DNA of 46,600 nucleotides from an uncultured Alphaproteobacteria bacterium. GTDB taxonomy: Bacteria > Pseudomonadota > Alphaproteobacteria > Rhizobiales > JACESI01. The DNA lies in contig CALHLB010000128.1 in the NCBI GenBank assembly GCA_938034375.1, positions 1 through 46,600 on the forward strand, given 5' to 3'. The position numbers were made by a program, and so were the translations under genes. The notes beneath the pieces were generated by a model that was not told the DNA's origin, made no database searches, and saw nothing but the letters and a program-made list of their open reading frames with translations. Each line of letters starts with the position of its first letter. Position 1 is the first letter of the stretch. Below are positions 19,096 to 27,671 of this stretch, piece by piece.

Positions 19096-20301
19096 GTGGC
19101 GAGAATAACTGATATTGTTCATGCTTTTACAGATCAACAATTTAAACAACTCCCCCAAGGGCAAAAAGGGGTTCTTTCAGGCTGTACTTTAGCTGTTAAG
19201 GATATTTTTGATGTGCGTGGTTATAAAACAGGGTGCGGCTCGCCAGAAAAAATGGCGCAAGCGCTCCCGGCCAAGGAAACCTCTTCTATGGTGCAGAAAT
19301 TATTGGATGCTGGCGCTGAGTTTGTTGGTAAAACTAAAACGGAAGAACTGGCTTTTAGTTTAAATGGAGATAATGCCCATTATTCAAGACCCATTAATTT
19401 TTGTGCGCCAGATCGATTGACGGGGGGATCTTCCAGTGGTTCTGCTGCGGCTGTTTGTGGTGGATTAGTGGATATTGCAACGGCATCAGATACAGCGGGG
19501 TCTGTGCGTTTGCCTGCAAGCTATTGCGGATTGATTGGGCTTCGCACCACCCATGGGCGTCTTGATCTTAGCCATATGATGCCTTTGGCTAGAAGCCTTG
19601 ATACATTTGGCTGGTTTGCAAGGAATGCTGAGATTTATGAAAAGGTAGGATCTGTTTTATTGGGGCAGGATACGGTCCCTTATATTCCAAAACGGGTTTT
19701 GATTGCCGATGATTGTTTAACGCTTTTAATGAATGTTGAAACGGTACGCGCGTTGGATGCGGCAGTTAATTATCTGGTTGATTATACCGTTTGTGAGGAT
19801 GTTGATGTTGTACAAGGGGCTTTTGATCATTGGTGCGAGACATTAAAAATAATTCAAGCTTATGAGGCTTGGCAAGAACATGGCAATTGGATTAAAGAAG
19901 TTCAGCCAAATCTTGGGCCTGGCGTTAAAGAACGCTTTGCTTTTGGTGAGACTATTGCACCGGCGCTTTATCAGGATGCATTAAAAAAACGCGTTGACAT
20001 CAGTCATCGACTTGAAAATTTTATCGGCCATGACGGTTTGCTGGTTCTTCCTACTGTGCCAAGTGTCGCGCCGCTTATTAATGAAGACTTTGAAGCACTC
20101 GGTGCTTTTAGAGATAGAGCCTTGCGGCTTTTGTGTTTATCATCCCTTTCAGGATTGCCGCAAATAACTTTACCGATGGCGCATTTGAATGGCATGCCAT
20201 TAGGGTTAAGCTTGATGGGGCCACGAGGGGCAGATAAACAATTAATGCGAGTGGGGCTTGAAATTCTGGATTGTTTTAAAAGCAATGAAAAGACCCATTG
20301 A
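19096..20301 (+). CDS. Amidase (amidase signature family)
   Basis: A 401-residue amidase-signature hydrolase with the Ser-cisSer-Lys triad visible: Lys35 (LAVKDIFDV), Ser113 in TGGSSSGSAAAV, and the nucleophile Ser136 in SDTAGSVRLPASYCG. It is shorter than GatA, lacks gat neighbours, and resembles the small stand-alone amidases grouped with AtzF or indoleacetamide hydrolases. The substrate is unknown. The frame is open to a TTG at 19066, but AAAGGGGG at 19083-19090 lies five bases before a GTG at 19096, so I start there (MARITDIV). Hairpin-rich non-coding DNA follows. Confidence 0.88.
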   Translation: MARITDIVHAFTDQQFKQLPQGQKGVLSGCTLAVKDIFDVRGYKTGCGSPEKMAQALPAKETSSMVQKLLDAGAEFVGKTKTEELAFSLNGDNAHYSRPINFCAPDRLTGGSSSGSAAAVCGGLVDIATASDTAGSVRLPASYCGLIGLRTTHGRLDLSHMMPLARSLDTFGWFARNAEIYEKVGSVLLGQDTVPYIPKRVLIADDCLTLLMNVETVRALDAAVNYLVDYTVCEDVDVVQGAFDHWCETLKIIQAYEAWQEHGNWIKEVQPNLGPGVKERFAFGETIAPALYQDALKKRVDISHRLENFIGHDGLLVLPTVPSVAPLINEDFEALGAFRDRALRLLCLSSLSGLPQITLPMAHLNGMPLGLSLMGPRGADKQLMRVGLEILDCFKSNEKTH

Positions 20302-20636
20302 TTTAAGGTAGCAGGTCAAGATGCGCTTTAGAGCGTGTTTCTCATAAGTGAATTAACTTATGAGATAAAAACTCGCGTAAGAATAAAGGCTTAGCGCATA
20401 ACAGATGAATTCATGAAAATGCATCATGCGCTAAGTTGTTTATCGCTTTGGGCTTTGTGGTCTTGGTTTTGCCTGAATTACACTTATATGTGTCTAATGA
20501 GCTGAAATTTTAGGTGGTTGTGGATGTTTTGAAAGACTATATTGACCATGAACGATATGTCCATATTGTTTATTGATTATATAGCAAGATTTTATCTTAA
20601 TAATAAATGTACTTCTAACATTTTGGATGAAGCTTA
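20302..20636. other. 335-bp intergenic region with two hairpins and a 29-codon frame
   Basis: No large gene is present. CTCATAAGT (20341-20349) pairs perfectly with ACTTATGAG (20356-20364). CTTAGCGCAT (20390-20399) pairs perfectly with ATGCGCTAAG (20426-20435). Either could end the amidase transcript, though neither is followed by a good T-run. ACAC-N6-GTGT at 20480-20493 is a weaker dyad. A 29-codon frame from ATG 20548 ends in a TAA (20635-20637) that overlaps the ATG of the DUF1007 gene; it could be a coupled leader or chance. I see no cobalamin riboswitch box here. Confidence 0.55.
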
Positions 20637-21305
20637 ATGCGCTTTTTGCTCGCTATTTTTTTTCTGTGTTTCAGCTGCGTTTCAATAAACGCTCATCCCC
20701 ATGTTTGGCTCCAGGCCAAAGCAACGCTTGTTTTCAATGTTAATAACCATTTTGTTGGTGTTAAACATGTTTGGCAATTTGATGAAGGGTTTACCGCTTT
20801 TGCAACGCAAGGCCTGGATGAGAATGGTGATGGTGCTTTTAGCCGTGAAGAACTTTCTGAACTGGCACAAGTCAACATCGAATCTTTGAAAGATTTTGAA
20901 TATTTTACATTCGTTCAAATGGGTGAGAAAGACCCTGAATATGGTGTGCCAAATGACCAATATCTCGTCCATGAAAATGGCCTCTTAACATTGCATTTTA
21001 CTTTGCCAATGAAAGAACCCGTGAAACCGGATGACAAAAAAGGGTATCAAGATTTGACTGTTGAAGTTTTTGATGCCACTTTTTTTGTCGATGTCGCGTT
21101 TGTGGACAAAGAACCCATTAAAACGCAAATATCCGATGGCTCGCAATCAAGTTGTTCGGCTAATTTACAACGTCGTAAAGATTTAAACCCCATTCAAAAC
21201 CAGCTTTTATCTCAAATCGGACCGGATGAGGATATACCGGAAGATTTGCAGCCTGAAGTTGGTGACCTTTCCAATACTATTCGTGTTTCATGTCCTCTTT
21301 CGTGA
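20637..21305 (+). CDS. DUF1007 family periplasmic protein
   Basis: A 222-residue exported protein of the DUF1007 family, usually paired with NicO/RcnA-type metal transporters. After the signal peptide (RFLLAIFFLCFSCVSINA) the mature protein would begin His20-Pro-His22 (HPHVWLQ), a likely metal ligand site. A textbook EF-hand loop follows at residues 61-72, D-E-N-G-D-G-A-F-S-R-E-E, with Asp at positions 1 and 5, Asn at 3 and Glu at 12. The remainder is family-specific beta structure (LTLHFTLPMKEP, VEVFDATFFVDVAF). It probably binds or senses the metal handled by the transporter encoded eight bases downstream. No enzymatic role is known. Confidence 0.86.
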   Translation: MRFLLAIFFLCFSCVSINAHPHVWLQAKATLVFNVNNHFVGVKHVWQFDEGFTAFATQGLDENGDGAFSREELSELAQVNIESLKDFEYFTFVQMGEKDPEYGVPNDQYLVHENGLLTLHFTLPMKEPVKPDDKKGYQDLTVEVFDATFFVDVAFVDKEPIKTQISDGSQSSCSANLQRRKDLNPIQNQLLSQIGPDEDIPEDLQPEVGDLSNTIRVSCPLS

Positions 21306-21313
21306 GAAATTAA

Positions 21314-22255
21314 ATGTCTTATTTTTTGATTTTTGTTTTTTTGATTTTATTTCCTAATCTAGCCGATGCTGCTTCCCCCTTTGGGGTTACTGCGCCACAA
21401 GCGCCTGTGCCTGTTGGGGGAGGTTTTTTACGGGAATATCTAAGCTGGATTTACCAATTACAAGCTGATTTTTATAAGGAATTGACAGGGCTTGTTCGCC
21501 AAGCAAAGGAAGAGGGATCTTCTGCTTTTGTGCTTATTGGATTTAGCTTTTTATATGGTATTTTTCATGCAGCAGGGCCTGGGCATGGCAAGGTCGTTAT
21601 TTCCACCTATATGCTGGCTAATGAAGAGAGTGCAAAACGTGGCATGATTATTTCATTTCTTGCAGCATTTTTGCAAGGAGGCGTTGCTGTTTTATTAGTA
21701 GGATCGGCTGTCTTCATTTTTAACCTTACCAGCTTTGCCTTAACAGAAGCTACACATTGGTTTGAGAGGGCTAGTTTTGCATTAATTGCCCTTTTAGGAC
21801 TTTATCTTTTATGGTCAAAATTTCCTAGAATAACATCGCTTAAAAAGAAGGTCAGTATTTCAAATCATGACCATCATGGTCACGGGCATAGTTGTGGATG
21901 TGGCGGTCATGCAGCTAAACCTGATGATTTGCGCCAGCCTTTAACTTTACGATCTGCATGGGCAGCAATTTTATCTGTTGGTTTAAGGCCATGTTCAGGC
22001 GCGCTTATTGTTCTGGTTTTTGCCGCTTCGCAAGAAATTTTCACAATCGGTGTTCTTTCTGCCTTTGCTATGGCACTGGGTACGGCAATAACCATTACCT
22101 CTTTGGCTGCTTTAGCTGTTGGGGCGAAAGAATTGGCTGTGCGCTATGCTTCCTTCGGGGCGGGAAGCTTTCTTTTTAAAGGTATTGAATTACTGGGTGC
22201 TTTGATTATTTTCCTTCTTGGCATAACGCTTTTTGCAGCTTCCTTTCAGGGATAA
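21314..22255 (+). CDS. NicO/RcnA-type nickel/cobalt transporter
   Basis: A 313-residue inner-membrane metal transporter with about six transmembrane segments. The metal-path motif HAAGPGHGK lies at 85-93, a cytosolic or loop His/Cys-rich stretch (SNHDHHGHGHSCGCGGH) at about 183-199, and the second family motif SVGLRPCSGAL at 221-231. Members move Ni(II) or Co(II), some inward and some outward; the direction cannot be decided here. It forms a two-gene unit with the DUF1007 gene. The presence of cobS and cobT about 15 kb away makes cobalt supply a reasonable but unproven guess. Confidence 0.86.
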   Translation: MSYFLIFVFLILFPNLADAASPFGVTAPQAPVPVGGGFLREYLSWIYQLQADFYKELTGLVRQAKEEGSSAFVLIGFSFLYGIFHAAGPGHGKVVISTYMLANEESAKRGMIISFLAAFLQGGVAVLLVGSAVFIFNLTSFALTEATHWFERASFALIALLGLYLLWSKFPRITSLKKKVSISNHDHHGHGHSCGCGGHAAKPDDLRQPLTLRSAWAAILSVGLRPCSGALIVLVFAASQEIFTIGVLSAFAMALGTAITITSLAALAVGAKELAVRYASFGAGSFLFKGIELLGALIIFLLGITLFAASFQG

Positions 22256-22300
22256 ATTTGTTTGATAAAAATATTCTTATGGATTTAAGGCTGGCAACAG

Positions 22301-22317
22301 TTTAGAAGTACTCTAAA
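22301..22317. promoter_or_regulatory. Irr/ICE-like box upstream of hemH
   Basis: TTTAGAAGTACTCTAAA is an inverted repeat that fits the rhizobial iron control element bound by Irr (TTTAGAA-N3-TTCTAAA, from memory) with one base different. It ends 51 bases before the hemH ATG, where Irr would couple haem synthesis to iron. Irr itself is not encoded in this window. Confidence 0.68.
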
Positions 22318-22368
22318 TAATGAGTATCTTTTAACATTAAATATCCAGTTACGAATAGTTTTATTATC

Positions 22369-23415
22369 ATGTCTGAAGCCTCCCGTAATGCACTCCCGAA
22401 AGACCACCCTGAAGTTGCCTTTGGTAAAACCGGCGTTTTACTTGTAAATCTTGGAACGCCAGATGCGACTGATTATTGGTCGATGCGCCGTTATTTAAAA
22501 GAGTTTTTATCGGATCGAAGGGTGATAGAAACGCCTCGCATTTTATGGTGGTTCATTCTTAATTGTATTGTTTTAACAACAAGGCCTAAAAAATCGGGGG
22601 AAGCTTATGACCTTATCTGGAATAAGGAGCTGGATGAATCTCCTTTGCGTACCATTACCCGCGCGCAAGCCGATAAATTAACTGAAAAATTTAAAGCAGA
22701 ATATCCCGATTTAATGATTGATTGGGCCATGCGTTATGGCAATCCTTCCCTTCACTCTCGTCTCGATGCTTTAAGGGAAAAGGGCTGTGAACGCATTGTT
22801 ATTGTGCCACTTTATCCGCAATATGCGGCGGCAACAACGGCAACAGTTAATGATAAAGTTTTTGAATATTTGATGGAAAAACGCTGGCAACCGGCTATAA
22901 GAACAGCCGCTCCTTATGGTGATGATGCCCTTTATATTGAAGCAGTTTGTGAAAGCATGAAAGAAGAGATTGCCAAGCTGGATTTTGAACCTGATTTAGT
23001 ACTTGCTTCTTTTCATGGTGTGCCACTTAGTTATCTGCAAAAGGGCGATCCTTATCATTGTCAATGCCATAAAACTGCCCGCCTAATGCGCGAATATTTA
23101 GGATGGGGTGAAAATGGTGAAAAGCTTAAAATTACATTCCAATCGCGTTTCGGGCCTGAAGAATGGTTACAACCTTATACTGATAAAACTGTTGAGGAAC
23201 TTGCTAAAGCGGGCGTCAAAAAACTAACTGTCATAACGCCTGGTTTTTCAGCAGATTGTGTTGAAACTTTGGAAGAAATTGCAGGTGAAGCCGGTGAAAT
23301 TTTTGAAGAAAATGGCGGAGAGCATTTTGCTGCCATACCCTGCTTGAACGATAGCGAATGGGGTATGAAAGTCATAGAAAAGATTGTTCGTCGTGAAATT
23401 TCCGGGTGGGTGTAG
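22369..23415 (+). CDS. hemH: Ferrochelatase HemH
   Basis: Inserts Fe(II) into protoporphyrin IX, the last step of haem synthesis, at the membrane face. The 348-residue protein has GVLLVNLGTPDATD (22-35), the central WAMRYGNPS, VPLYPQYAAATTAT and the catalytic His216 in LASFHGVPLSY. The C-terminal GFSADCVETLEEI carries the conserved glutamates. The length and all family blocks are complete. It is preceded by an Irr-like palindrome and appears to be transcribed from its own promoter. A small membrane-protein gene follows after 42 bases. Confidence 0.96.
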   Translation: MSEASRNALPKDHPEVAFGKTGVLLVNLGTPDATDYWSMRRYLKEFLSDRRVIETPRILWWFILNCIVLTTRPKKSGEAYDLIWNKELDESPLRTITRAQADKLTEKFKAEYPDLMIDWAMRYGNPSLHSRLDALREKGCERIVIVPLYPQYAAATTATVNDKVFEYLMEKRWQPAIRTAAPYGDDALYIEAVCESMKEEIAKLDFEPDLVLASFHGVPLSYLQKGDPYHCQCHKTARLMREYLGWGENGEKLKITFQSRFGPEEWLQPYTDKTVEELAKAGVKKLTVITPGFSADCVETLEEIAGEAGEIFEENGGEHFAAIPCLNDSEWGMKVIEKIVRREISGWV

Positions 23416-23457
23416 ACTTTCATAAAAGTGTAAAAGAGCTTGTGTAAGGCTAGCTTT

Positions 23458-23736
23458 ATGACTTTCTTATGGGTTTTGTCTGCTTTCCTTCTTTTTGTAC
23501 TTGGGGTTTTGCTTTTGCCTTTACCTCTGCCGGTAGGACTGCCTTTTATTATTATCGCCTTGGGCATTTTACTTAAAAAAAGCATGCTTACAAAAAAAAT
23601 TATGCGTTCATTGCGGCGGCGCTCTGTGTGGTTTAATCGTCTTCTTTTAAAGCTTGAGAATAACTTGCCGCGTATGGCGGCAAGTCTTCTAAGAAGGACG
23701 CGTCCTTTTCAGCAAAAAAATAAATCGGACCTTTAA
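23458..23736 (+). CDS. Small membrane protein, PGPGW-like
   Basis: A 92-residue protein with two closely spaced hydrophobic segments in the first 45 residues (FLWVLSAFLLFVLGVLLLPL and LPFIIIALGILL), joined by a Pro/Gly turn (PLPLPVG). A basic C-terminal tail of about 45 residues is rich in Arg and Lys. This hairpin layout resembles the PGPGW family of putative transmembrane proteins, which have no known function. I chose the ATG at 23458, with AAGG at 23446-23449 upstream, over a TTG at 23440. Its stop overlaps the stop of ribB on the other strand by four bases. Confidence 0.7.
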   Translation: MTFLWVLSAFLLFVLGVLLLPLPLPVGLPFIIIALGILLKKSMLTKKIMRSLRRRSVWFNRLLLKLENNLPRMAASLLRRTRPFQQKNKSDL

Positions 23737-24848
23737 ACGGGTTCGGTACTTTCAATTTCAATACCAAAACCATCCAGACCGACATAGTGTCGTTCTGTTG
23801 AAGATAAAAGTCGAATGGAATTGATGCCCAAATCCCGCAAAATCTGTGCGCCTAAACCAATTTCACGCCATTCATCTTTGCGTTTTTCAGAAGAAAGGTG
23901 TTCTTCTTCATCTTGTGGCGATAGGGTGGCAGTGCGATGATGGCGTTCTGATTTTTCCGCAACACCGACAGAACCTTCCCGCAAATAAATAACAACGCCG
24001 CGCCCTTCTTGTGCGACTTTCTTCAAAGCGCGGTCGAGCACATTATCAGCTCCAAATGTATCGCCTAAAACCGATTCGAGATGCAGGCGAACGGGTACGT
24101 GTTGGCCGTCCCTAATGTCGCCAAATACTATGGCGAGATGTTGCATGGGGTCAAAAGGGGTTTTGAAGGAGTAAGCAATTGCTTGGCCAACTTTGGTTTT
24201 AACTTTTTCTTCGCCCATTCGTTCAACCAAAGTATCGCGCCTTTGCCGATAGGCAATAATATCGGCAACGGAGACAACTTTAAGATCATGGTCTTTGGCA
24301 AATTCTTTGACATCCGGTCCACGTTTTACAGTGCCATCATCATTAACAAGCTCCGAAATCACGCCAACAGGATAAAGATCTGCAAGACGACATAAATCAA
24401 CGGCGGCTTCCGTATGGCCTGAACGCATTAACACACCGCCCTCGCGGGCGACTAAGGGGAAAATGTGGCCGGGGCGCACAAAGTCATCAGCTCCTGCATT
24501 AGGGTTTGCCAATGCGCGTACTGTTGAGCAGCGTTCAGCGGCTGAAATGCCTGTTGAGGTGTCATGGCGATAATCCACAGAGACAGTAAAAGCGGTTGTA
24601 TGCGGGCTATCATTATCAGAAACCATTGCATTCAGGTTTAATCTTTTTGCTTCTGACGCTGTCATGGGAGCGCAAACAATGCCGCTTGTATGGCGTATCA
24701 TGAAAGCCATTTTTTCAGGTGTTGTATGAACGGCTGCAACAATTAAGTCGCCTTCATTTTCACGGTCATTATCATCCATAACAACAACCATTTCCCCTGC
24801 CTCAAAGGCGCGAATGGCTTCAACAACGGATGTAAAATCTTTTTGCAT
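23733..24848 (-). CDS. ribB: 3,4-dihydroxy-2-butanone 4-phosphate synthase RibB with degenerate GTP cyclohydrolase II-like domain
   Basis: Makes 3,4-dihydroxy-2-butanone 4-phosphate from ribulose 5-phosphate for riboflavin synthesis. Residues 1-200 hold the full active site: acidic loop DDNDRENEGD (25-34), Ser/Thr-rich DTSTGISAAERC, His145 (SGHTEAAVD) and Glu166 (ISELVND). The C-terminal part (about 205-371) has the GTP cyclohydrolase II fold pattern. The zinc-cysteine cluster expected after the PVRLHLES stretch is absent (VLGDTFGADN follows), so this half should be inactive. The frame runs on to 24968 inside aroC, but the ATG at 24848 gives the normal start. It lies 20 bases downstream of aroC on the same strand. 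Confidence 0.92.
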   Translation of the reverse strand: MQKDFTSVVEAIRAFEAGEMVVVMDDNDRENEGDLIVAAVHTTPEKMAFMIRHTSGIVCAPMTASEAKRLNLNAMVSDNDSPHTTAFTVSVDYRHDTSTGISAAERCSTVRALANPNAGADDFVRPGHIFPLVAREGGVLMRSGHTEAAVDLCRLADLYPVGVISELVNDDGTVKRGPDVKEFAKDHDLKVVSVADIIAYRQRRDTLVERMGEEKVKTKVGQAIAYSFKTPFDPMQHLAIVFGDIRDGQHVPVRLHLESVLGDTFGADNVLDRALKKVAQEGRGVVIYLREGSVGVAEKSERHHRTATLSPQDEEEHLSSEKRKDEWREIGLGAQILRDLGINSIRLLSSTERHYVGLDGFGIEIESTEPV

Positions 24849-24868
24849 ATTTTGTCCTGTCTTATGAT

Positions 24869-25975
24869 TTAAACATCGCCCATTTGGCCACGGTGTCGCA
24901 AATAATGATCTGCTATGACAAGGGCCATCATGGCCTCGCCAATTGGGACCGCGCGAATGCCCACACATGGATCGTGGCGCCCTTTGGTCATGACGTCTAC
25001 TTCTTCTCTTGATCGGGTAATGCTTTTTGTTGGTGTTAGAATTGAGCTGGTTGGTTTAATTGCAAAGCGTGCAAGAACAGGTTCACCTGTTGAGATGCCC
25101 CCCAAAATACCGCCAGCATTATTAGATAAAAACTTTGGCTTATTTTTATTGCCTGCTTTATCAGATAAGCGCATTTCATCGGCATTTTCTTCCCCTGTTA
25201 GGCTGGCTGCTTCAAAACCATTGCCAATTTCGACACCTTTAACAGCATTAATGGACATCATGGCAGAGGCGATATCCTGGTCTAGCTTGGCATAAACAGG
25301 GGCGCCAAGGCCTGCAGGAACACCTTCGGCAATAACATCAATAACGGCGCCAACAGAAGAACCATTTTTACGAATTTCATCCAGATATGTTTCCCATTGG
25401 GCAGCCATGGATTTGTCGGGGCAAAAAAACGGGTTTTGGTCAACTTCATCCCAGTCCCAATTATTATAATTGATTTTATGCGGTCCCATCTGTGTTAAGG
25501 CGGCACGTATTGTTACATTTGGTATAACTTTTCTGGCAATTGCACCTGCTGCCACACGGGCTGCTGTTTCGCGAGCTGAAGAGCGTCCACCACCACGGTA
25601 ATCACGAATACCGTATTTGACATCATAGGTATAATCGGCATGACCCGGGCGATAGCGTTCTTTTATTTCTGAATAATCTTTTGAACGCTGGTCGGTATTT
25701 TCAATTAACAGGGAAATGGGTGTGCCTGTTGTTAAAAGCTTGCCTGTTACATCATCAACCATTGTGCCTGAAAGGATTTTCACCTTATCGGCTTCACGGC
25801 GCTGGGTGGTGAATCTGGATTGACCTGGTTTACGCTTATCAAGAAATGTTTGAATTTCTGCTTCAGAAATTTCAATTCTTGGTGGGCATCCATCAACAAC
25901 ACAGCCAAGCGCGGGGCCATGGCTTTCCCCCCATGTTGTAAAGCGAAATAGATGACCAAACGAGTTATGCGACAT
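24869..25975 (-). CDS. aroC: Chorismate synthase AroC
   Basis: The last enzyme of the shikimate pathway. It converts 5-enolpyruvylshikimate 3-phosphate to chorismate with reduced FMN as cofactor. The 368 residues begin with the family signature [19 protein letters not shown] and carry [30 protein letters not shown] in successive blocks (about residues 105-135). The late block [18 protein letters not shown] is also there. The length is normal. ribB follows at a 20-base distance, so both may be on one transcript. The histidine phosphatase gene upstream is on the same strand. Confidence 0.96.
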   Translation of the reverse strand: MSHNSFGHLFRFTTWGESHGPALGCVVDGCPPRIEISEAEIQTFLDKRKPGQSRFTTQRREADKVKILSGTMVDDVTGKLLTTGTPISLLIENTDQRSKDYSEIKERYRPGHADYTYDVKYGIRDYRGGGRSSARETAARVAAGAIARKVIPNVTIRAALTQMGPHKINYNNWDWDEVDQNPFFCPDKSMAAQWETYLDEIRKNGSSVGAVIDVIAEGVPAGLGAPVYAKLDQDIASAMMSINAVKGVEIGNGFEAASLTGEENADEMRLSDKAGNKNKPKFLSNNAGGILGGISTGEPVLARFAIKPTSSILTPTKSITRSREEVDVMTKGRHDPCVGIRAVPIGEAMMALVIADHYLRHRGQMGDV

Positions 25976-26033
25976 TAAAGAGTTCTTTCAATAATGAATT
26001 TTCTAACGGTCATAAGCCCGATTGCTGTTTTGG

Positions 26034-26612
26034 TCAAATCCAATCAAGCTTTCCATCGTTAATGAGCATAATTTGATCTTGCGGAACAGGGGTTGCTGCC
26101 AATTCTTGTAGGTTATTATTTGTTATCAGTGCTTGTAGTGCGCGGTTTACGCCACCATGTGCGACAACAATGGTCGATTGATTAAGCTCTTCCAACCAGG
26201 GTTTGATCCGATATTTCAAATCATCGTATGATTCGCCATTTGGTGGTTTAAAAAACCATTTGTCGTTTTGGCGCTCCTGCCAACGGTCTGGTTCTTTTTC
26301 TTCCAATTCGTGAATAGTATGCCCTTCCCAGTCTCCAAATGATAATTCGCGCAGGCGATCATCGCAATCATATTGTTTTGCATTTAACCCCATGGTTTGG
26401 CGTATTATTTCCATAGTTTCACGTGTACGGGACAGGGGGCTGGTCAGAAAATGAAAGTCTTCAGACTGGATAAGGTTTTTAAGAATAGAACCATTGCGCT
26501 GTGCCTGCATACGCCCTTTATCGTTCAAAGCAATATCCTGGCGCCCCTGAAAGCGTAGTTCAGCATTCCAGTCTGTTTCGCCATGGCGAATGAAATAAAT
26601 AAGAGGCATCAT
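26034..26612 (-). CDS. Histidine phosphatase (phosphoglycerate mutase-like) family protein
   Basis: A 192-residue branch-1 histidine phosphatase. The phosphohistidine motif RHGETDWN starts at Arg9, the second Arg of the site is in TSPLSRTRET, the proton-donor Glu lies in LRELSFGDWEG, and the second His in IVVAHGGVNRAL. Length and motifs fit a broad-specificity phosphatase such as the GpmB/CobC-like group rather than a glycolytic mutase. A cobalamin link (CobC) is possible but cannot be told from these motifs. The start could also be the next ATG at 26609. It sits between fabI and aroC on the same strand. Confidence 0.87.
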   Translation of the reverse strand: MMPLIYFIRHGETDWNAELRFQGRQDIALNDKGRMQAQRNGSILKNLIQSEDFHFLTSPLSRTRETMEIIRQTMGLNAKQYDCDDRLRELSFGDWEGHTIHELEEKEPDRWQERQNDKWFFKPPNGESYDDLKYRIKPWLEELNQSTIVVAHGGVNRALQALITNNNLQELAATPVPQDQIMLINDGKLDWI

Positions 26613-26687
26613 AGATTTTAGTCCTTTTTTACAAGAACGAAACCTAGAAGTGTTTTATGACAATTTAAAGCAGAAAGACTTTAAAAC

Positions 26688-27533
26688 TTAATCTTTAACA
26701 ACAGAAATATCAGGTGCATCAACGGCTTTCATACCGATTGTATGATAACCAGAATCAACATGGTGTATTTCACCGGTAACGCCGCGTGATAAATCGGAGA
26801 GAAGATATAACGCAGAATCGCCAACTTCCTGAATGGAAACTGTGCGGCGCATTGGCGCATTATATTCATTCCATTTCAAGATGTACCGGAAATCGCCAAT
26901 ACCGGATGCGGCCAATGTTTTTATAGGACCTGCTGAAATAGCATTTACACGAATGTTTTTTGGTCCCAAATCAACGGCAAGATATTTAACGCTTGCTTCC
27001 AGGGCGGCTTTTGCAACGCCCATGACATTGTAATGCGGCATAACTTTTTCCGCGCCATAATAAGTCAACGTAATAATGGAGCCGCCTTCAGTCATTAGTT
27101 TTTCAGCACGTTGGGTAATGGCTGTGAGGGAATAACACGAAATATTCATTGTGCGGTCAAAATTTGCTTCCGTTGTATCCACATAGCGTCCGGTTAGCTC
27201 TTCCTTGTCTGAAAAAGCTATAGCATGCACAACGAAATCAATTTTTTCCCATTCCTGTTCGACTTTGTCAAAAACGGCATCAATAGAGGCGGCATCCGTT
27301 ACATCACAATGACCGAAAACTTTCCCGCCTAAATCTTTTGCCAATGGTTCAACACGTTTTTTCAAAGCATCGCCTTGATAGGTTAGACCAATTTCCGCAC
27401 CATTATCGGCGCAGGCCTTGGCTATACCCCAAGCAATTGAGCGATTATTGGCAATACCGAGAATAAGGCCTTTTTTCCCGGCCATGAGGCCAATTTTGTT
27501 TAATGTTGTTGCAGCCACGTCTGTTTCTAACAT
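26688..27533 (-). CDS. fabI: Enoyl-[acyl-carrier-protein] reductase FabI
   Basis: NADH-dependent reductase of the last step in each fatty acid elongation cycle. The 281-residue protein (from the ATG at 27533) is a short-chain dehydrogenase of the FabI type. It has the nucleotide loop LGIANNRSIAWGIA, HAIAFSDKEEL, Tyr158 (LTYYGAE) and the catalytic pair Tyr168/Lys175 (PHYNVMGVAKAALEA). The C-terminal substrate-binding helices (AASGIGDFRYILKWNE) are intact. The frame extends to 27593 and an inner ATG at 27485 also gives a usable start. I prefer 27533 because GGGG lies six bases before it. It is the triclosan/isoniazid-type target enzyme. Confidence 0.94.
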   Translation of the reverse strand: MLETDVAATTLNKIGLMAGKKGLILGIANNRSIAWGIAKACADNGAEIGLTYQGDALKKRVEPLAKDLGGKVFGHCDVTDAASIDAVFDKVEQEWEKIDFVVHAIAFSDKEELTGRYVDTTEANFDRTMNISCYSLTAITQRAEKLMTEGGSIITLTYYGAEKVMPHYNVMGVAKAALEASVKYLAVDLGPKNIRVNAISAGPIKTLAASGIGDFRYILKWNEYNAPMRRTVSIQEVGDSALYLLSDLSRGVTGEIHHVDSGYHTIGMKAVDAPDISVVKD

Positions 27534-27671
27534 ATAAGCCCCGTATGAAGTCGTGAGAGATTGTCGTTTCCTATGGCATAGCGTTAAAAACACTTCAAGC
27601 GCTGTTAAGCCTTTGGAGTTAAAAGATGCTAGAAATAAGACGTTAAAAGTGGAAAAGTCGGGTCACATTTT

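Noticed and set aside
20302-20636. Cobalamin riboswitch before the metal transporter genes
   Set aside because: No GCCACTG-type B12 box or matching fold elements could be found by eye; only simple hairpins are seen.
24849-24968. N-terminal extension of ribB into aroC
   Set aside because: The extension translates the aroC 3' end in another frame. The ATG at 24848 gives the standard RibB start and normal length.
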